64,000 nucleotides of DNA from contig JAGZEG010000002.1 in the NCBI GenBank assembly GCA_018368455.1, forward strand, positions 1 through 64,000. The letters run 5' to 3'. The DNA is from Coriobacteriia bacterium (lineage in GTDB: Bacteria > Actinomycetota > Coriobacteriia > Coriobacteriales > UMGS124). Made by a program: the position numbers and the translations under genes. The notes under the pieces were generated by a model. That model had not been told where the DNA came from and ran no database searches. It saw nothing but the letters and a program-made list of their open reading frames with translations. Shown here one piece after another: positions 53,029-61,499 of this stretch (positions are counted from its first letter, which is position 1; each line of letters opens with the position of its first letter).

Positions 53029-54597
53029 ATGCAGAGCTCGCACATCGCCCATAACGCCCTGTCCCGCCGCTCGTTCATCGCCGCCGGCGCCGGTGCCGCG
53101 GCCGCCAGCCTCGCCGCAGCCGGCTCCGCCATGGCTGCCGAGGGCAGCGCCTCCGCCGACGCCAAGGGCGCCGCAGACGCATCCGCGCCCAAGTACATCT
53201 TCCTGTTCATCGGCGACGGCATGGGCAACGAGCAGGTGCAGATCGCCAGCTTCTTCAAGGGCACGACCGAGAACGCCGGCGCCGTTGTCTCCTCGCCGCT
53301 CAGCTTCATGCAGTTCCCGACCGTCGGCAGCGTGACCACGTACGACAGCTCGTCGTTCTGCCCCGACTCTGCCTCGACGGCCACATCGATCGCCACGGGC
53401 CACAAGACGCTCTCCGGCACGATCAACATGGACCCCGAGACGCTGACGACGCCGTACGAGACCATCGCCGAGAAGCTCCACAGCCAGAAGGGCTTCAAGG
53501 TGGGCGTGCTCACGACCGTCAACATGAACCACGCGACGCCCGCGGCGTTCTACGGCCACCAGGCTAAGCGCAGCAACTACTACGAGCTGGGCGAAGAGCT
53601 CGCAGCCAGCGGTTTCGAGTACTTCGCCGGCGGCGCATTCCTCGCTCCCACTGGCAAGGAGGAAGACAAGACCGACCTGCGCGACGTGGCCACCGAGGCC
53701 GGCTACACCGTCGTCGAGACGCAGGCCGATGCCAAGGCGCTCAAGGCCGGCGACGGCAACGTGCTCATTCTCTCCGAGCAGATCGCCGACGGCGGCGCCA
53801 TGAACTACGACCTCGACGCCGCCGAGGGCGAGTGGCGCCTCGTTGACTATGTCGAGAAGGGCATCGAGCTGCTCTCCGATGCCGAGAACGGCTTCTTCAT
53901 GATGACGGAGGGTGGCAAGGTCGACTGGGCCTGCCACGCCAACGACGCTGCCTCGAGCATCCACGACGTGCTGGCGCTCGACACCGCCGTGCAGGCCGCC
54001 GTCAAGTTCTACGAGGAACACGCCGACGAGACGCTCATCCTCGTGACGGCCGACCACGAAACCGGCGGTCTGGGCATCGGTTACAAGACGACGAACTACG
54101 ACACGTTCCTGGGCAACCTCACGCACCAGACGATGTCCTACGCCAAGTTCGACACCGACTACGTGGCGAAGTATGTCGAGGACAAGCCTGCGTTTGCCGA
54201 CGTACTCGCCGACGTCAAGGCCTGCTTCGGCCTCATGGCCGCCGACGACGAGGACGCTGCCCAGGCCGGCGAGGCGGGCGTCGACGGATCGCTCGTCATG
54301 ACCGACTATGAGCTCGACCTGCTGCACGACGCCTACCAGCGCACCATCGAGGTCGGCGAAGGCTCCCAGGACGAGATGGCGCAGCCCGACTACGAGCTGT
54401 ACGGCACGTACCAGCCGTTCTCCATGTGCATCTGCCACATCCTCGACCAGAAGGCCGGCATCGGCCACACGACGTACGCCCACACGGGCGCGCCGGTGAA
54501 CATCTACGCCTTGGGCTGCGGCGCCGAGCAGTTCGCGGGCGCGTTCGACAACACGCAGATCTACGAGAAGCTCGCCGCCCTCACGAACGTGCAGTAG
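53029..54597 (+). CDS. Tat-exported alkaline phosphatase
   Basis: A 522-residue phosphatase of the PhoA superfamily. It has a Tat signal (SRRSF at 12-16). FIGDGMGNEQV (Asp63) supplies a zinc/magnesium ligand. DSASTAT has the nucleophile Ser114. EGGKVDWACHAND and TADHETGGL carry further metal ligands. The protein releases phosphate from organic phosphate esters outside the cell. Export through Tat, not Sec, is as for several actinobacterial phosphatases. The start has GAGGGAGG. No Pho regulatory genes are nearby. Confidence 0.92.
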   Translation: MQSSHIAHNALSRRSFIAAGAGAAAASLAAAGSAMAAEGSASADAKGAADASAPKYIFLFIGDGMGNEQVQIASFFKGTTENAGAVVSSPLSFMQFPTVGSVTTYDSSSFCPDSASTATSIATGHKTLSGTINMDPETLTTPYETIAEKLHSQKGFKVGVLTTVNMNHATPAAFYGHQAKRSNYYELGEELAASGFEYFAGGAFLAPTGKEEDKTDLRDVATEAGYTVVETQADAKALKAGDGNVLILSEQIADGGAMNYDLDAAEGEWRLVDYVEKGIELLSDAENGFFMMTEGGKVDWACHANDAASSIHDVLALDTAVQAAVKFYEEHADETLILVTADHETGGLGIGYKTTNYDTFLGNLTHQTMSYAKFDTDYVAKYVEDKPAFADVLADVKACFGLMAADDEDAAQAGEAGVDGSLVMTDYELDLLHDAYQRTIEVGEGSQDEMAQPDYELYGTYQPFSMCICHILDQKAGIGHTTYAHTGAPVNIYALGCGAEQFAGAFDNTQIYEKLAALTNVQ

Positions 54598-54625
54598 GCG
54601 TCGGCACCAAGACGGGCGCTCGAGC

Positions 54626-54668
54626 AGGCGGGGCCGGAATCGCGTTGGCGGTTCCGGCCCCGCCTTTT
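54626..54668 (+). terminator. Rho-independent terminator of the phosphatase gene
   Basis: AGGCGGGGCCGGAA and TTCCGGCCCCGCCT make a perfect 14-bp stem with a 12-base loop, followed by TTTGC, 28 bp after the stop. Confidence 0.88.
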
Positions 54669-54884
54669 GCTATCGGCATCGGAAGCGTGCCCTTCAAGCA
54701 TCGTCCCAGGTAAAGGGCCGGGGTTATAGGTGGGGTTACCTGCCGGGGCCTCGTGGTTATGACTTTAGGCCGTGCCGAAATCCCCGGGGCACGCCATAGT
54801 CGAAGCCGTGAGAGCCACGGGGCGGAGGCGCAAGCCAAGGCCCCGCGGAGCACGTCATCAACCGACCCGAAAGGATGATGCGCG

Positions 54885-56585
54885 ATGTCCAACGTCACCC
54901 GCAGGAACTTCGTCAAGGGCGCCGGCCTGGCCGGTGCGGCCGTGGCAGCCGGAACCGCCCTCGCCGCACCGGCGCTCGCCGCCGAGGGCGCGCAGGGCGC
55001 AGTCGAGTACCCGGCCGGCCTACAGGCATCCGACTTCGAGGAGTCGCCCGTCGAGCTCGCCCCCATCACGGAGTTCGCGGAGGAGTACACCTACGACGTC
55101 GTCGTGATCGGCGCCGGCACGGGCGGAGTGCCCGCGGCGCTGTCCGCCGTCGAAGAAGGCGCGACGGCCTGCTGCCTGCAGAAAGAGAGCGCCCCGCTCT
55201 CTCAGGGCGGCACGTCGACGGGCATCATGCTCGACGAAAGCGACGAGCAGGGCGTCATGAACCACATGCAGGGCTTCATGGCCGACTGCCACTGGCGTGC
55301 CGACCGGGGCCTCGCCCGCTTCTACTACGACCACTCCGGCGAGACGATGCGCTGGATGGAGGTCCGCTCCATGGAGGCCGGTTTCCCTCCCTACAGCATC
55401 GGCGAGGTCACGTACGACTACGATGACGGCACAAAGTGCACGAAGAGGTCGAACCGCTTCGGGCCGAAGCCGTACACGAACAACGAGCTCATCTGCGCGC
55501 TGGCCGACCTGGCTGCCGAGCGCGGCGTCGACTTCTACTTCAGCTGCCCGGGCGTCCAGCTCATCCAGGACGAGAGCGGCGCCGTGACCGGCGTCGTCGG
55601 CAAGAAGGAGGACGGCTCCTACGTCAAGTTCAACGCCACGAAGGGCGTGATCATCTCCACGGGCGACTACCAGAACAACCAGAGCCTCGTCGAGCGCTAC
55701 TGCCCCGACATCAAGGACTTCGATCGCAAGCAGGTCGGCAAGACGGGCGACGGCATCCTCATGTCCATGGCCATCGGCGCCGGCTTCGTGCCGGTGGGCC
55801 ACTCGCACATGATGCACGACTTCGACTCCGGCCCCATGTTCAACGAGCCCTTCCTCACCGTCAACGAGGACGGCGTCCGCTTCATGAACGAGGACGCCGA
55901 GTTTGAGCAGCTCAACAACGAGCTTCGCTCCCAGCCCAAGCCCGGCTGGTACTCGCAGATCTTCGACGCCAACTACGTCGACCAGGTCACGGAGTGGGGC
56001 GGCTCTGCCACGGATCCCGAGAAGCTCGAGGTCTACATGCCTGCCGTCGAGATGGACCGCTCCGTCGAGTCCGGCAAGGGCGTCATCGAGTACCTGCTCG
56101 ACACGCACCGTGCCGACACGCTCGAGGAGCTGGCCGACATGCTGGGCATCCCGGCCGACGCCCTCGTTGCGAGCGTCGAGCGCTACAACGAGCTCGTCGA
56201 CGCCGGGTTTGACGGCGACTTCGGCAAGAAGGCCCAGTACCTCAAGCGCATCGACACGCCGCCGTTCTACGGCATCCACAAGCACATCCGCGTGTCCGCC
56301 CTGTGCGCCGGCGTGACGGTCAACGAGAACTACCAGGTCACGAAAGCCGACGGCACCGTCATCCCCAACCTATGGGCGACGGGCTTCGGCGCGGGCCAGC
56401 TCTGCGGCCTGCCCGACTGGTCCATGTACACGGGCGGCATGAGCGCCGGCCACTGCATGACGTCGGGCCGCTACTGCGGCATCGCCGCCGCGACCGGCAA
56501 GTACGAACCCACGACGCCCATCACCGATGAGGACGTCGCGGCCGCCGGCTACGACATGGACGCCATCCACGGCGTGAAGAAGTAG
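54885..56585 (+). CDS. Tat-exported FAD-dependent reductase
   Basis: A 566-residue flavoprotein. The signal is Tat-like (TRRNF at 5-9). The FAD motif is VVVIGAGTGGVPAALSAV, followed by CLQKESAPLSQGGTSTG in place of the usual VLEK. The C-terminal block is NLWATGFGAGQLCGLPDWSM. The ribosome-binding site is GAAAGGATG. No regulator gene is adjacent, unlike most flavoproteins of the window. The substrate cannot be assigned. Confidence 0.88.
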   Translation: MSNVTRRNFVKGAGLAGAAVAAGTALAAPALAAEGAQGAVEYPAGLQASDFEESPVELAPITEFAEEYTYDVVVIGAGTGGVPAALSAVEEGATACCLQKESAPLSQGGTSTGIMLDESDEQGVMNHMQGFMADCHWRADRGLARFYYDHSGETMRWMEVRSMEAGFPPYSIGEVTYDYDDGTKCTKRSNRFGPKPYTNNELICALADLAAERGVDFYFSCPGVQLIQDESGAVTGVVGKKEDGSYVKFNATKGVIISTGDYQNNQSLVERYCPDIKDFDRKQVGKTGDGILMSMAIGAGFVPVGHSHMMHDFDSGPMFNEPFLTVNEDGVRFMNEDAEFEQLNNELRSQPKPGWYSQIFDANYVDQVTEWGGSATDPEKLEVYMPAVEMDRSVESGKGVIEYLLDTHRADTLEELADMLGIPADALVASVERYNELVDAGFDGDFGKKAQYLKRIDTPPFYGIHKHIRVSALCAGVTVNENYQVTKADGTVIPNLWATGFGAGQLCGLPDWSMYTGGMSAGHCMTSGRYCGIAAATGKYEPTTPITDEDVAAAGYDMDAIHGVKK

Positions 56586-56609
56586 CGCGAGCGATCAGCC
56601 AGGCGTACC

Positions 56610-56654
56610 AGCGGCGCCGCCCGCAGGCCTCGTGCCCGGGCGGCGCCGCTTTTT
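56610..56654 (+). terminator. Rho-independent terminator of the flavoprotein gene
   Basis: AGCGGCGCCGCCCG and CGGGCGGCGCCGCT form a perfect 14-bp stem with a 13-base loop, followed directly by TTTTT, 25 bp after the stop codon. Confidence 0.9.
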
Positions 56655-56676
56655 GTGCGGCCGGGGGCGCCGGCAA

Positions 56677-56771
56677 CTCGCAAAACAAAAACAGCCCGGC
56701 GGCGCAAGGCCTCCGAGCTGCGAGAACGCGTGGCTGGGATAGAGGGATTCGAACCCCCATAGCGGGCACCA
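56677..56771 (-). repeat. 95 bp direct repeat, left copy, with 3' half of tRNA-Gln (att site)
   Basis: This segment repeats 57328-57422 with about three mismatches. Positions 56731-56771 are the 3' part of tRNA-Gln from the anticodon loop to CCA; the rest is the tRNA 3' flank. No 5' half follows, so it is not a tRNA gene. Identity stops inside the anticodon loop, where tyrosine integrases often cross over. It reads as the displaced chromosomal attachment site of an inserted element. Confidence 0.8.
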
Positions 56772-56987
56772 GAGAACGAGCGTGGAGACATCCACGGCAA
56801 GCGGATACCGGAAAGCCCCCGCACAACCAAGGGGGCGTCATGCAAGACCGATAGGCCGCCCCATTCGGGGATTTTCGTGCGTACCATTCCAATGGTGTGG
56901 GCGTGCGGCACGCCCTGTAGAATCGAACGCGGCACCAGCGATGTCCCGACTGCGGGCGGCGCTTCCAAGCGATTGGGGGTGTTCGCC

Positions 56988-57146
56988 ATGCTTTCAGAAA
57001 TCCTCAACGCCATCGCGGCAGTCGCAACCATCGGAGGCTTCCTCTTGGAGGTCTTTGAGAGGGTCTGCCGGCTCCGCAAGGGGAAGAATACGCACGTACG
57101 GGAGACTCGGGAGGAAGCAATCAAGAAAGCTTCCGAAAACAAGTAG
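56988..57146 (+). CDS. Small membrane protein of the insert
   Basis: A 52-residue product starting MLSEILNAIAAVATIGGFLL, with one predicted membrane helix (about 5-27) and a basic, charged tail ending REEAIKKASENK. The ATG has a GGGGG stretch nine bases upstream; a longer in-frame start at 56877 lacks signals. It is the only plausible gene between the two tRNA-Gln repeats. The shape fits small phage or plasmid membrane proteins, such as holin-like or type I toxin proteins, but no family is recognised. Confidence 0.5.
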   Translation: MLSEILNAIAAVATIGGFLLEVFERVCRLRKGKNTHVRETREEAIKKASENK

Positions 57147-57172
57147 GGCCGAGGACGGCAATCCTCAGCCCT
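57144..57172 (+). terminator. Hairpin ending the small gene
   Basis: TAGGGCCGAGGA and TCCTCAGCCCTA pair with one mismatch, beginning at the stop codon of the 52-residue protein. There is no T-run. Confidence 0.55.
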
Positions 57173-57327
57173 AGAATAACCACCGCGCCGCCCGCTCCCA
57201 GTTAAGCTCTACGGGCTCGCTGGTACCGCTATTATACCCCTCGGGCCCCGCTGCATCGCGCCCAATGCGGCGCCACGCAGAAATATGGCACGGAGACCCG
57301 GCATCGACTTTACATATGGCACAACAG

Positions 57328-57422
57328 CTCGCAAAACAAAAACAGCCCGGCGGCGCAAGGCCTCCGAGCCGTGAGAGCGCGTGGCTGGGATAGAGGGATT
57401 CGAACCCCCATAGCGGGCACCA
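57328..57422 (-). repeat. 95 bp direct repeat, right copy (att site)
   Basis: The repeat covers the 3' half of the intact tRNA-Gln gene (57382-57422) and its downstream flank to 57328. With the copy at 56677 it brackets 556 bp of unique DNA; one copy plus the unique DNA is 651 bp. Confidence 0.8.
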
Positions 57423-57456
57423 AAAACCCGAGTCCTAACCGTTGGACGATATCCCA
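57382..57456 (-). tRNA. tRNA-Gln (anticodon TTG)
   Basis: A complete cloverleaf with CCA encoded. The acceptor is TGGGATA with TATCCCA, the D-arm GTCC with GGAC, the anticodon stem CGGGT with GCCCG around the loop TTTTGGT (anticodon TTG), and the T-arm GGGGGTTCGAATCCCTC. Discriminator G precedes CCA. Its 3' half is duplicated at 56731-56771, so it appears to be an integration target that was restored by the insert. Confidence 0.95.
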
Positions 57457-57508
57457 GTGCGAGAGTGAAGTCTACCAGCTGCGGCGCCGACGTCAAGCGT
57501 GCCCCGCC

Positions 57509-58462
57509 CTACGCCTCCATGGCGTCAAGGGCAGCGCACAGGGCGTCAAGCAGCGTGATAGCCACGCTCTGCACCGTGCGGTCGGTCACGGAACCGTCGT
57601 AGTTGTTAAGCCCCGGCAGTTCGACACGCAGGCGCAGGGGGCGAGGGGCACCAGCCGGCAGCGACTGCAGCGCCGACGCGACGCGCCCCGGCAGCAGCGC
57701 CAGATCGCTCACGATGACGTTGAGCGTTCCCTCGGACAGCTCCTTGTGCTCGGGCAGCTCGACAGTCGATACCGTGAGCACGACGTCGGCCTTTGCCAGC
57801 ATGGCAGGGTCGCGCTGACCCGCCGTGTCCGTCAGCGTGAAGCTCGCGTCGGGCGTCGTGGCACACGCCACGTTCCACATGCGGCTAACCATGCTGCGCG
57901 AGATGGGATCGACGCCGCAGGCAAGCACGCGCGTCCGGCTCAGCACGTCCACCGCGCGCACCAGGCCCGTGTGCGGCTTGCTGAACTCAGGCGATGCCGT
58001 CTTGCCCATCCACACGTGATGCAGGCGCTCGATGGCGTCGAATGTGTCTTGGAACGCCATGCCGTCGGCGTACAAGCCCGCGTTGTCCTGAAACTCGCGC
58101 ACGGCCGCTTCCGTGTGCGGGCCGTAGTAGCCGTCCACCTCACCGCACGAAAAACCCAGCACGTTGAGGGTCATCTGCAGATGCGACACGTCAGCGCCGT
58201 GGAAATATGGCAGGCGCAGGTAGAGCGTGCGATCGCCCAGCTGGTACGTCGCGTCGACGAGCGCCGCCCACGCCTGATCATCGATCTCGTCACCCGCCGG
58301 CAGGCCCTCGGCGCTACGGAACGCCCGCACGGCAACTAGCGTCGTGGGGCCAAACTCCGTTGCCTCGCACTCGCCAGGGTCAACCGTATAGTTGAGCGTA
58401 ATGAGCCTGTGCTGCACGTCCTCGACCGCAGGCCCCGTCTGTCCCTTGCAAATCGGCTTCAC
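57509..58462 (-). CDS. Peptidoglycan-binding domain protein
   Basis: A 317-residue protein with two N-terminal peptidoglycan-binding domains (PG_binding_1): VEDVQHRLITLNY to about 70, and LQMTLNVLGFSCGEVDGYYG to about 135. The C-terminal 170 residues resemble the scaffold of an N-acetylmuramoyl-L-alanine amidase but show no clear zinc-binding His/Glu set. No signal peptide is seen, so it may act in the cytoplasm, as the actinobacterial CwlM regulator does. The comparison with CwlM is inference from domain order. It runs opposite to the L,D-transpeptidase. Confidence 0.75.
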   Translation of the reverse strand: MKPICKGQTGPAVEDVQHRLITLNYTVDPGECEATEFGPTTLVAVRAFRSAEGLPAGDEIDDQAWAALVDATYQLGDRTLYLRLPYFHGADVSHLQMTLNVLGFSCGEVDGYYGPHTEAAVREFQDNAGLYADGMAFQDTFDAIERLHHVWMGKTASPEFSKPHTGLVRAVDVLSRTRVLACGVDPISRSMVSRMWNVACATTPDASFTLTDTAGQRDPAMLAKADVVLTVSTVELPEHKELSEGTLNVIVSDLALLPGRVASALQSLPAGAPRPLRLRVELPGLNNYDGSVTDRTVQSVAITLLDALCAALDAMEA

Positions 58463-58762
58463 GAGCAGGTCCCCTCGTCGTCCGGCCTGAGCAGGGCCTT
58501 CCGTACGACAAATCGCATAACCGCACGTAGTCGCAGGAGTAAAAATCCCTACTTCATTGGTAGTTTATTCATGGGTTCACCCGTACCAACACACAGCGTG
58601 CGCATACGAGAGAGCCCTTCCACGGTATTCTATGACATGTAGGCGTGTACGACCAACGCCCGCACCGTTTGAGCAGAGCGCGTCCGGCGGAATGACCGTC
58701 CGCGCTCACGCCTCCACGCCACCGAGACGGGGCATCGTCCCCACGCAAAGGCAGGCCTACCC
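58463..58762. other. Divergent promoter gap
   Basis: A 300 bp gap between two divergent cell-wall genes. A relatively AT-rich stretch lies near 58535-58575 and a TATTCT hexamer at 58626-58631 is a possible -10 site for the L,D-transpeptidase. No repeat element was seen. Confidence 0.4.
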
Positions 58763-59953
58763 ATGCGTCTCAGCACTCCCCTCAAGGTTGCGCTCATCGT
58801 CGCGTTCGCCGCAGTGCTCGCCGTCGGCGGCGTCGTCGGCGTCGCATTTGCGCACGACCGCTCCGAATACGACATCGTCCCCGACAACACGTCCGTCAAC
58901 GGCGTCGACGTCTCGGGACTCACGGAGGACGAGGCCATCGCCCTCGTCAGATCCCAGCTCACCGCAGCCTCACAGAACGTCTCCGTGACGCTCGTCGACC
59001 CCAACACCGGCGAGACGTACCCCCTCACTGTCGAGAACAGCGTGTCGTACAACATCGCCGCCTCCGTCGAGGATGCCCTCGATCGCAATCGCGACCGCTC
59101 AGCGCTTAGCCGCATCATGGAGGACGCGACGGGCGACGAGCTCGCGCCGCTCGACATCCCGCTCGAGTACCAGGTTGACAGCTCATCGGTCTACAGCCTC
59201 GTCAGCTCCATGGCGGGGACGATCAACCGCGATCCGGCCGACGCCTACCGCGACTTCAACGACGACGATACCGTGACGCTACACAACGAGGTTTACGGCC
59301 GCACGCTCGACGTCGACGCGACCGCCGCTGCCGTCACCACTCAGCTCCAGAGCGCCGTCAGCTCCGGCATGTCCGCCGCTGACCTCACGGCCAATCCCAT
59401 CCAGGTTCCGATGACCGCGGCGACGGCCGAGCCTGCCGTGAAGGCCGCCGACCTGCCCCCCTGCATCATCATCAACTACGACACGACGACGCTTTACGTT
59501 TACGGCACCGACCCGACGACGCCCATCTTTGAGTGCGCCATCGGCTACGGACGCGGCACGGATGAGGACGGCACGTTCACGAGCCCCGAGGGCCTGCACT
59601 ACATCGAGTACAAGGACGCCGCTCCCACGTGGAGCAACCCCGATCCCACGGGTTGGGGCTCCAACCTCCCGGCTTTCGTCGAGGCGGGCCCCGACAACCC
59701 TCTGGGCCTGCGCGCACTCAAGGTCAGCGACGCCCCGATGATCTACCTGCACGGCGTCAACAACCCCTGGCTGACGCACAACAATGAGAGCCACGGCTGC
59801 ATCAACATCTACAACGACGACATTGTGCAGCTGTTCGACCTGATCCCCGACCCGTCGACCGTCTCGACGCCCATCTACGTCTACTTCCACGGTACGCAGG
59901 CCACCTACCCCGGCGGCGCCATCGACGCCTACTACGCGTCGCTCGGGTACTAA
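58763..59953 (+). CDS. L,D-transpeptidase (YkuD domain)
   Basis: A 396-residue membrane-anchored enzyme forming 3-3 peptidoglycan cross-links. Residues 7-29 are a signal anchor. Residues about 40-220 form the PG_binding_4-type region (NTSVNGVDVSGLTEDEAIAL). The YkuD catalytic domain follows, with HGVNNPW and the active site SHGCIN (Cys346). The catalytic motif is complete. The protein acts on the outer face of the membrane. It is divergent from the peptidoglycan-binding protein. Confidence 0.92.
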   Translation: MRLSTPLKVALIVAFAAVLAVGGVVGVAFAHDRSEYDIVPDNTSVNGVDVSGLTEDEAIALVRSQLTAASQNVSVTLVDPNTGETYPLTVENSVSYNIAASVEDALDRNRDRSALSRIMEDATGDELAPLDIPLEYQVDSSSVYSLVSSMAGTINRDPADAYRDFNDDDTVTLHNEVYGRTLDVDATAAAVTTQLQSAVSSGMSAADLTANPIQVPMTAATAEPAVKAADLPPCIIINYDTTTLYVYGTDPTTPIFECAIGYGRGTDEDGTFTSPEGLHYIEYKDAAPTWSNPDPTGWGSNLPAFVEAGPDNPLGLRALKVSDAPMIYLHGVNNPWLTHNNESHGCINIYNDDIVQLFDLIPDPSTVSTPIYVYFHGTQATYPGGAIDAYYASLGY

Positions 59954-60112
59954 GGACAGGCCGACCTGCCCCAAAAGTGTCGCTCGCCACACATGGGGAT
60001 GACAGCATATCGGTAGGAAACGGAGCCTGTGCCTGGTTACGCCGGGGTACAATGAAGCCACCGGCGGCCCGCAGGTCTACTTAACCTTGGGGCGGGCGGC
60101 GCGGTTGTTGTT

Positions 60113-60142
60113 ATAGGGCCGAGGGTGCCACCTCGGCCCTAT
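60113..60142. terminator. Bidirectional terminator
   Basis: ATAGGGCCGAGG and CCTCGGCCCTAT make a perfect 12-bp stem with a six-base loop, followed by TCGTTTTC. It lies between the convergent L,D-transpeptidase and polyprenyl synthase genes. Confidence 0.82.
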
Positions 60143-60186
60143 TCGTTTTCGGAACGTACGCCTCCGCCAAAATGGCAGCGCCCCTC

Positions 60187-61203
60187 TTACGCCAGGCGCT
60201 CGACGAAGAAGTCCGCCATGGAGAGCAGAAGCTCCTTGGGCTTGCGCTCGAGCTTGACGGACTCCAGAGCCCGCTTGGCACGCGCCGTCAGGTCAAGCGA
60301 ATACGTGCGCGCATAGTCGAGCGCACCCGCCTCGTCCATGAGGCTAACCGCACGCTCAAGCCGGGCGGGATCAGCCGTATGCGCCGAGAGGATGCCCCTG
60401 AGCTCGTCGGCAACGCCGGCATTCTGGAGCGCGTACACCGCCATCAGCGTGCGCTTGCCCTCCGTGATGTCATTGCGGAAGTCTTTCTGCGCCGACTCTT
60501 TGTCGCCCACAAGGTTGAGCAGGTCATCCTGCAGCTGGAAGGCCAAACCCGTTGCCAGGCCAAACGAACGCAGGGCCTCGATCTGCTCCTCGGAGCCTCC
60601 GCCAATGATCGCGCCACAGGCCAGCGGCACCGCAGCGGAATAGTATGCCGTCTTGTGCGTCGCCATGGACAGGTAGTCGTCAACCGCAAGATCCCAGCGA
60701 TCGTCGCGTGCCCAGCCGATGTCGAGCGCCTGACCCTCAATCGTGCGCGTCGTCATGTCGACGAGCTCGCCGAGCACGCGGACCTTCGTAGCGTCATCGA
60801 GTCGGTCGTCGCGCAGCACGATGCCCGTGACCTGCGAGAGCGCAAGGTCACCGTCGTTGACAGCCAGACCAATGCCCTGTGTGATGTGCAGGCACGGCTC
60901 GCCGTGGCGCAGTTCGCCCTCGTCAGCGATGTCATCGTGGATGAGCGCGGCGATGTGGAAGTGCTCGACAGCCGCCGCGGCGCTCGAGGCAAGGCGGGGA
61001 TCACCGCCCACCGCAGCGCATCCCAGCATGCACACCATGGGCCGATGGCGCTTACCGCCGTTGGCCGAGTACGCGGAGAGTGGACCGTAGAGGTAGCGCC
61101 CCATGTCGGAGTGCTCGCCCCGCCCCTTGTAGTACGAGGCGATGAGCTCGTCCACCTGCTTGTAATGCTTGTTGAGAAACGCCGCGAACTCGTTCTGCTT
61201 CAT
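60187..61203 (-). CDS. Polyprenyl diphosphate synthase
   Basis: A 338-residue trans-isoprenyl diphosphate synthase. The first aspartate motif is HDDIADEGELRHG (Asp90, Asp91, Asp94), and the second is FQLQDDLLNLVGD. NGGKRHRP at 48-55 binds the diphosphate. It makes C15 to longer chains for menaquinone or cell-wall carriers. In these quinone-dependent anaerobes a role in menaquinone side-chain synthesis is plausible. Chain length cannot be read safely by eye. Confidence 0.92.
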   Translation of the reverse strand: MKQNEFAAFLNKHYKQVDELIASYYKGRGEHSDMGRYLYGPLSAYSANGGKRHRPMVCMLGCAAVGGDPRLASSAAAAVEHFHIAALIHDDIADEGELRHGEPCLHITQGIGLAVNDGDLALSQVTGIVLRDDRLDDATKVRVLGELVDMTTRTIEGQALDIGWARDDRWDLAVDDYLSMATHKTAYYSAAVPLACGAIIGGGSEEQIEALRSFGLATGLAFQLQDDLLNLVGDKESAQKDFRNDITEGKRTLMAVYALQNAGVADELRGILSAHTADPARLERAVSLMDEAGALDYARTYSLDLTARAKRALESVKLERKPKELLLSMADFFVERLA

Positions 61204-61294
61204 GCTGGCAGCACTTCCTGATCGTCATGGATGGTGCCGGCCCAGGCCCGGACAGAGCCACCGGAACCTCGCACCGGGCGCCGAGAATCCATGC

Positions 61295-61379
61295 TGGTAG
61301 GAGCGGCGGGACTCGAACCCGCAAGCCTTTCGGCGGGAGATTTTAAGTCACCTGCGTATGCCAATTCCGCCACGCTCCC
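61295..61379 (-). tRNA. tRNA-Leu (anticodon TAA)
   Basis: A class II tRNA of 85 bases with CCA encoded. The acceptor is GGGAGCG with CGCTCCT, the anticodon loop CTTAAAA (anticodon TAA), the long variable arm CCCGCCGAAAGGCTTG and the T-loop GGTTCGAGTCC. It lies between the polyprenyl synthase and Ppx/GppA genes. Confidence 0.95.
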
Positions 61380-61499
61380 GTCAGCGTGAAAACTGTAGCA
61401 CACGCTGCGGATATGGCCGCGCGGCACCCCCGCAACGCACACGACGCACAACGGGCAGATCTGTGGCGAAAGACAGGTGGCAAGCCAGGAAATACGCCG

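Noticed and set aside
54721..54760. Further GCAGGTA site before the flavoprotein at 54885
   Set aside because: The minus-strand word is GGCAGGTAACC, but it lies within a GC-rich stretch with no other support; I left it out of the motif list as too weak.
56731..56771. A second tRNA-Gln gene
   Set aside because: Only the 3' half from the anticodon loop is present; the 5' half and acceptor 5' strand are missing.
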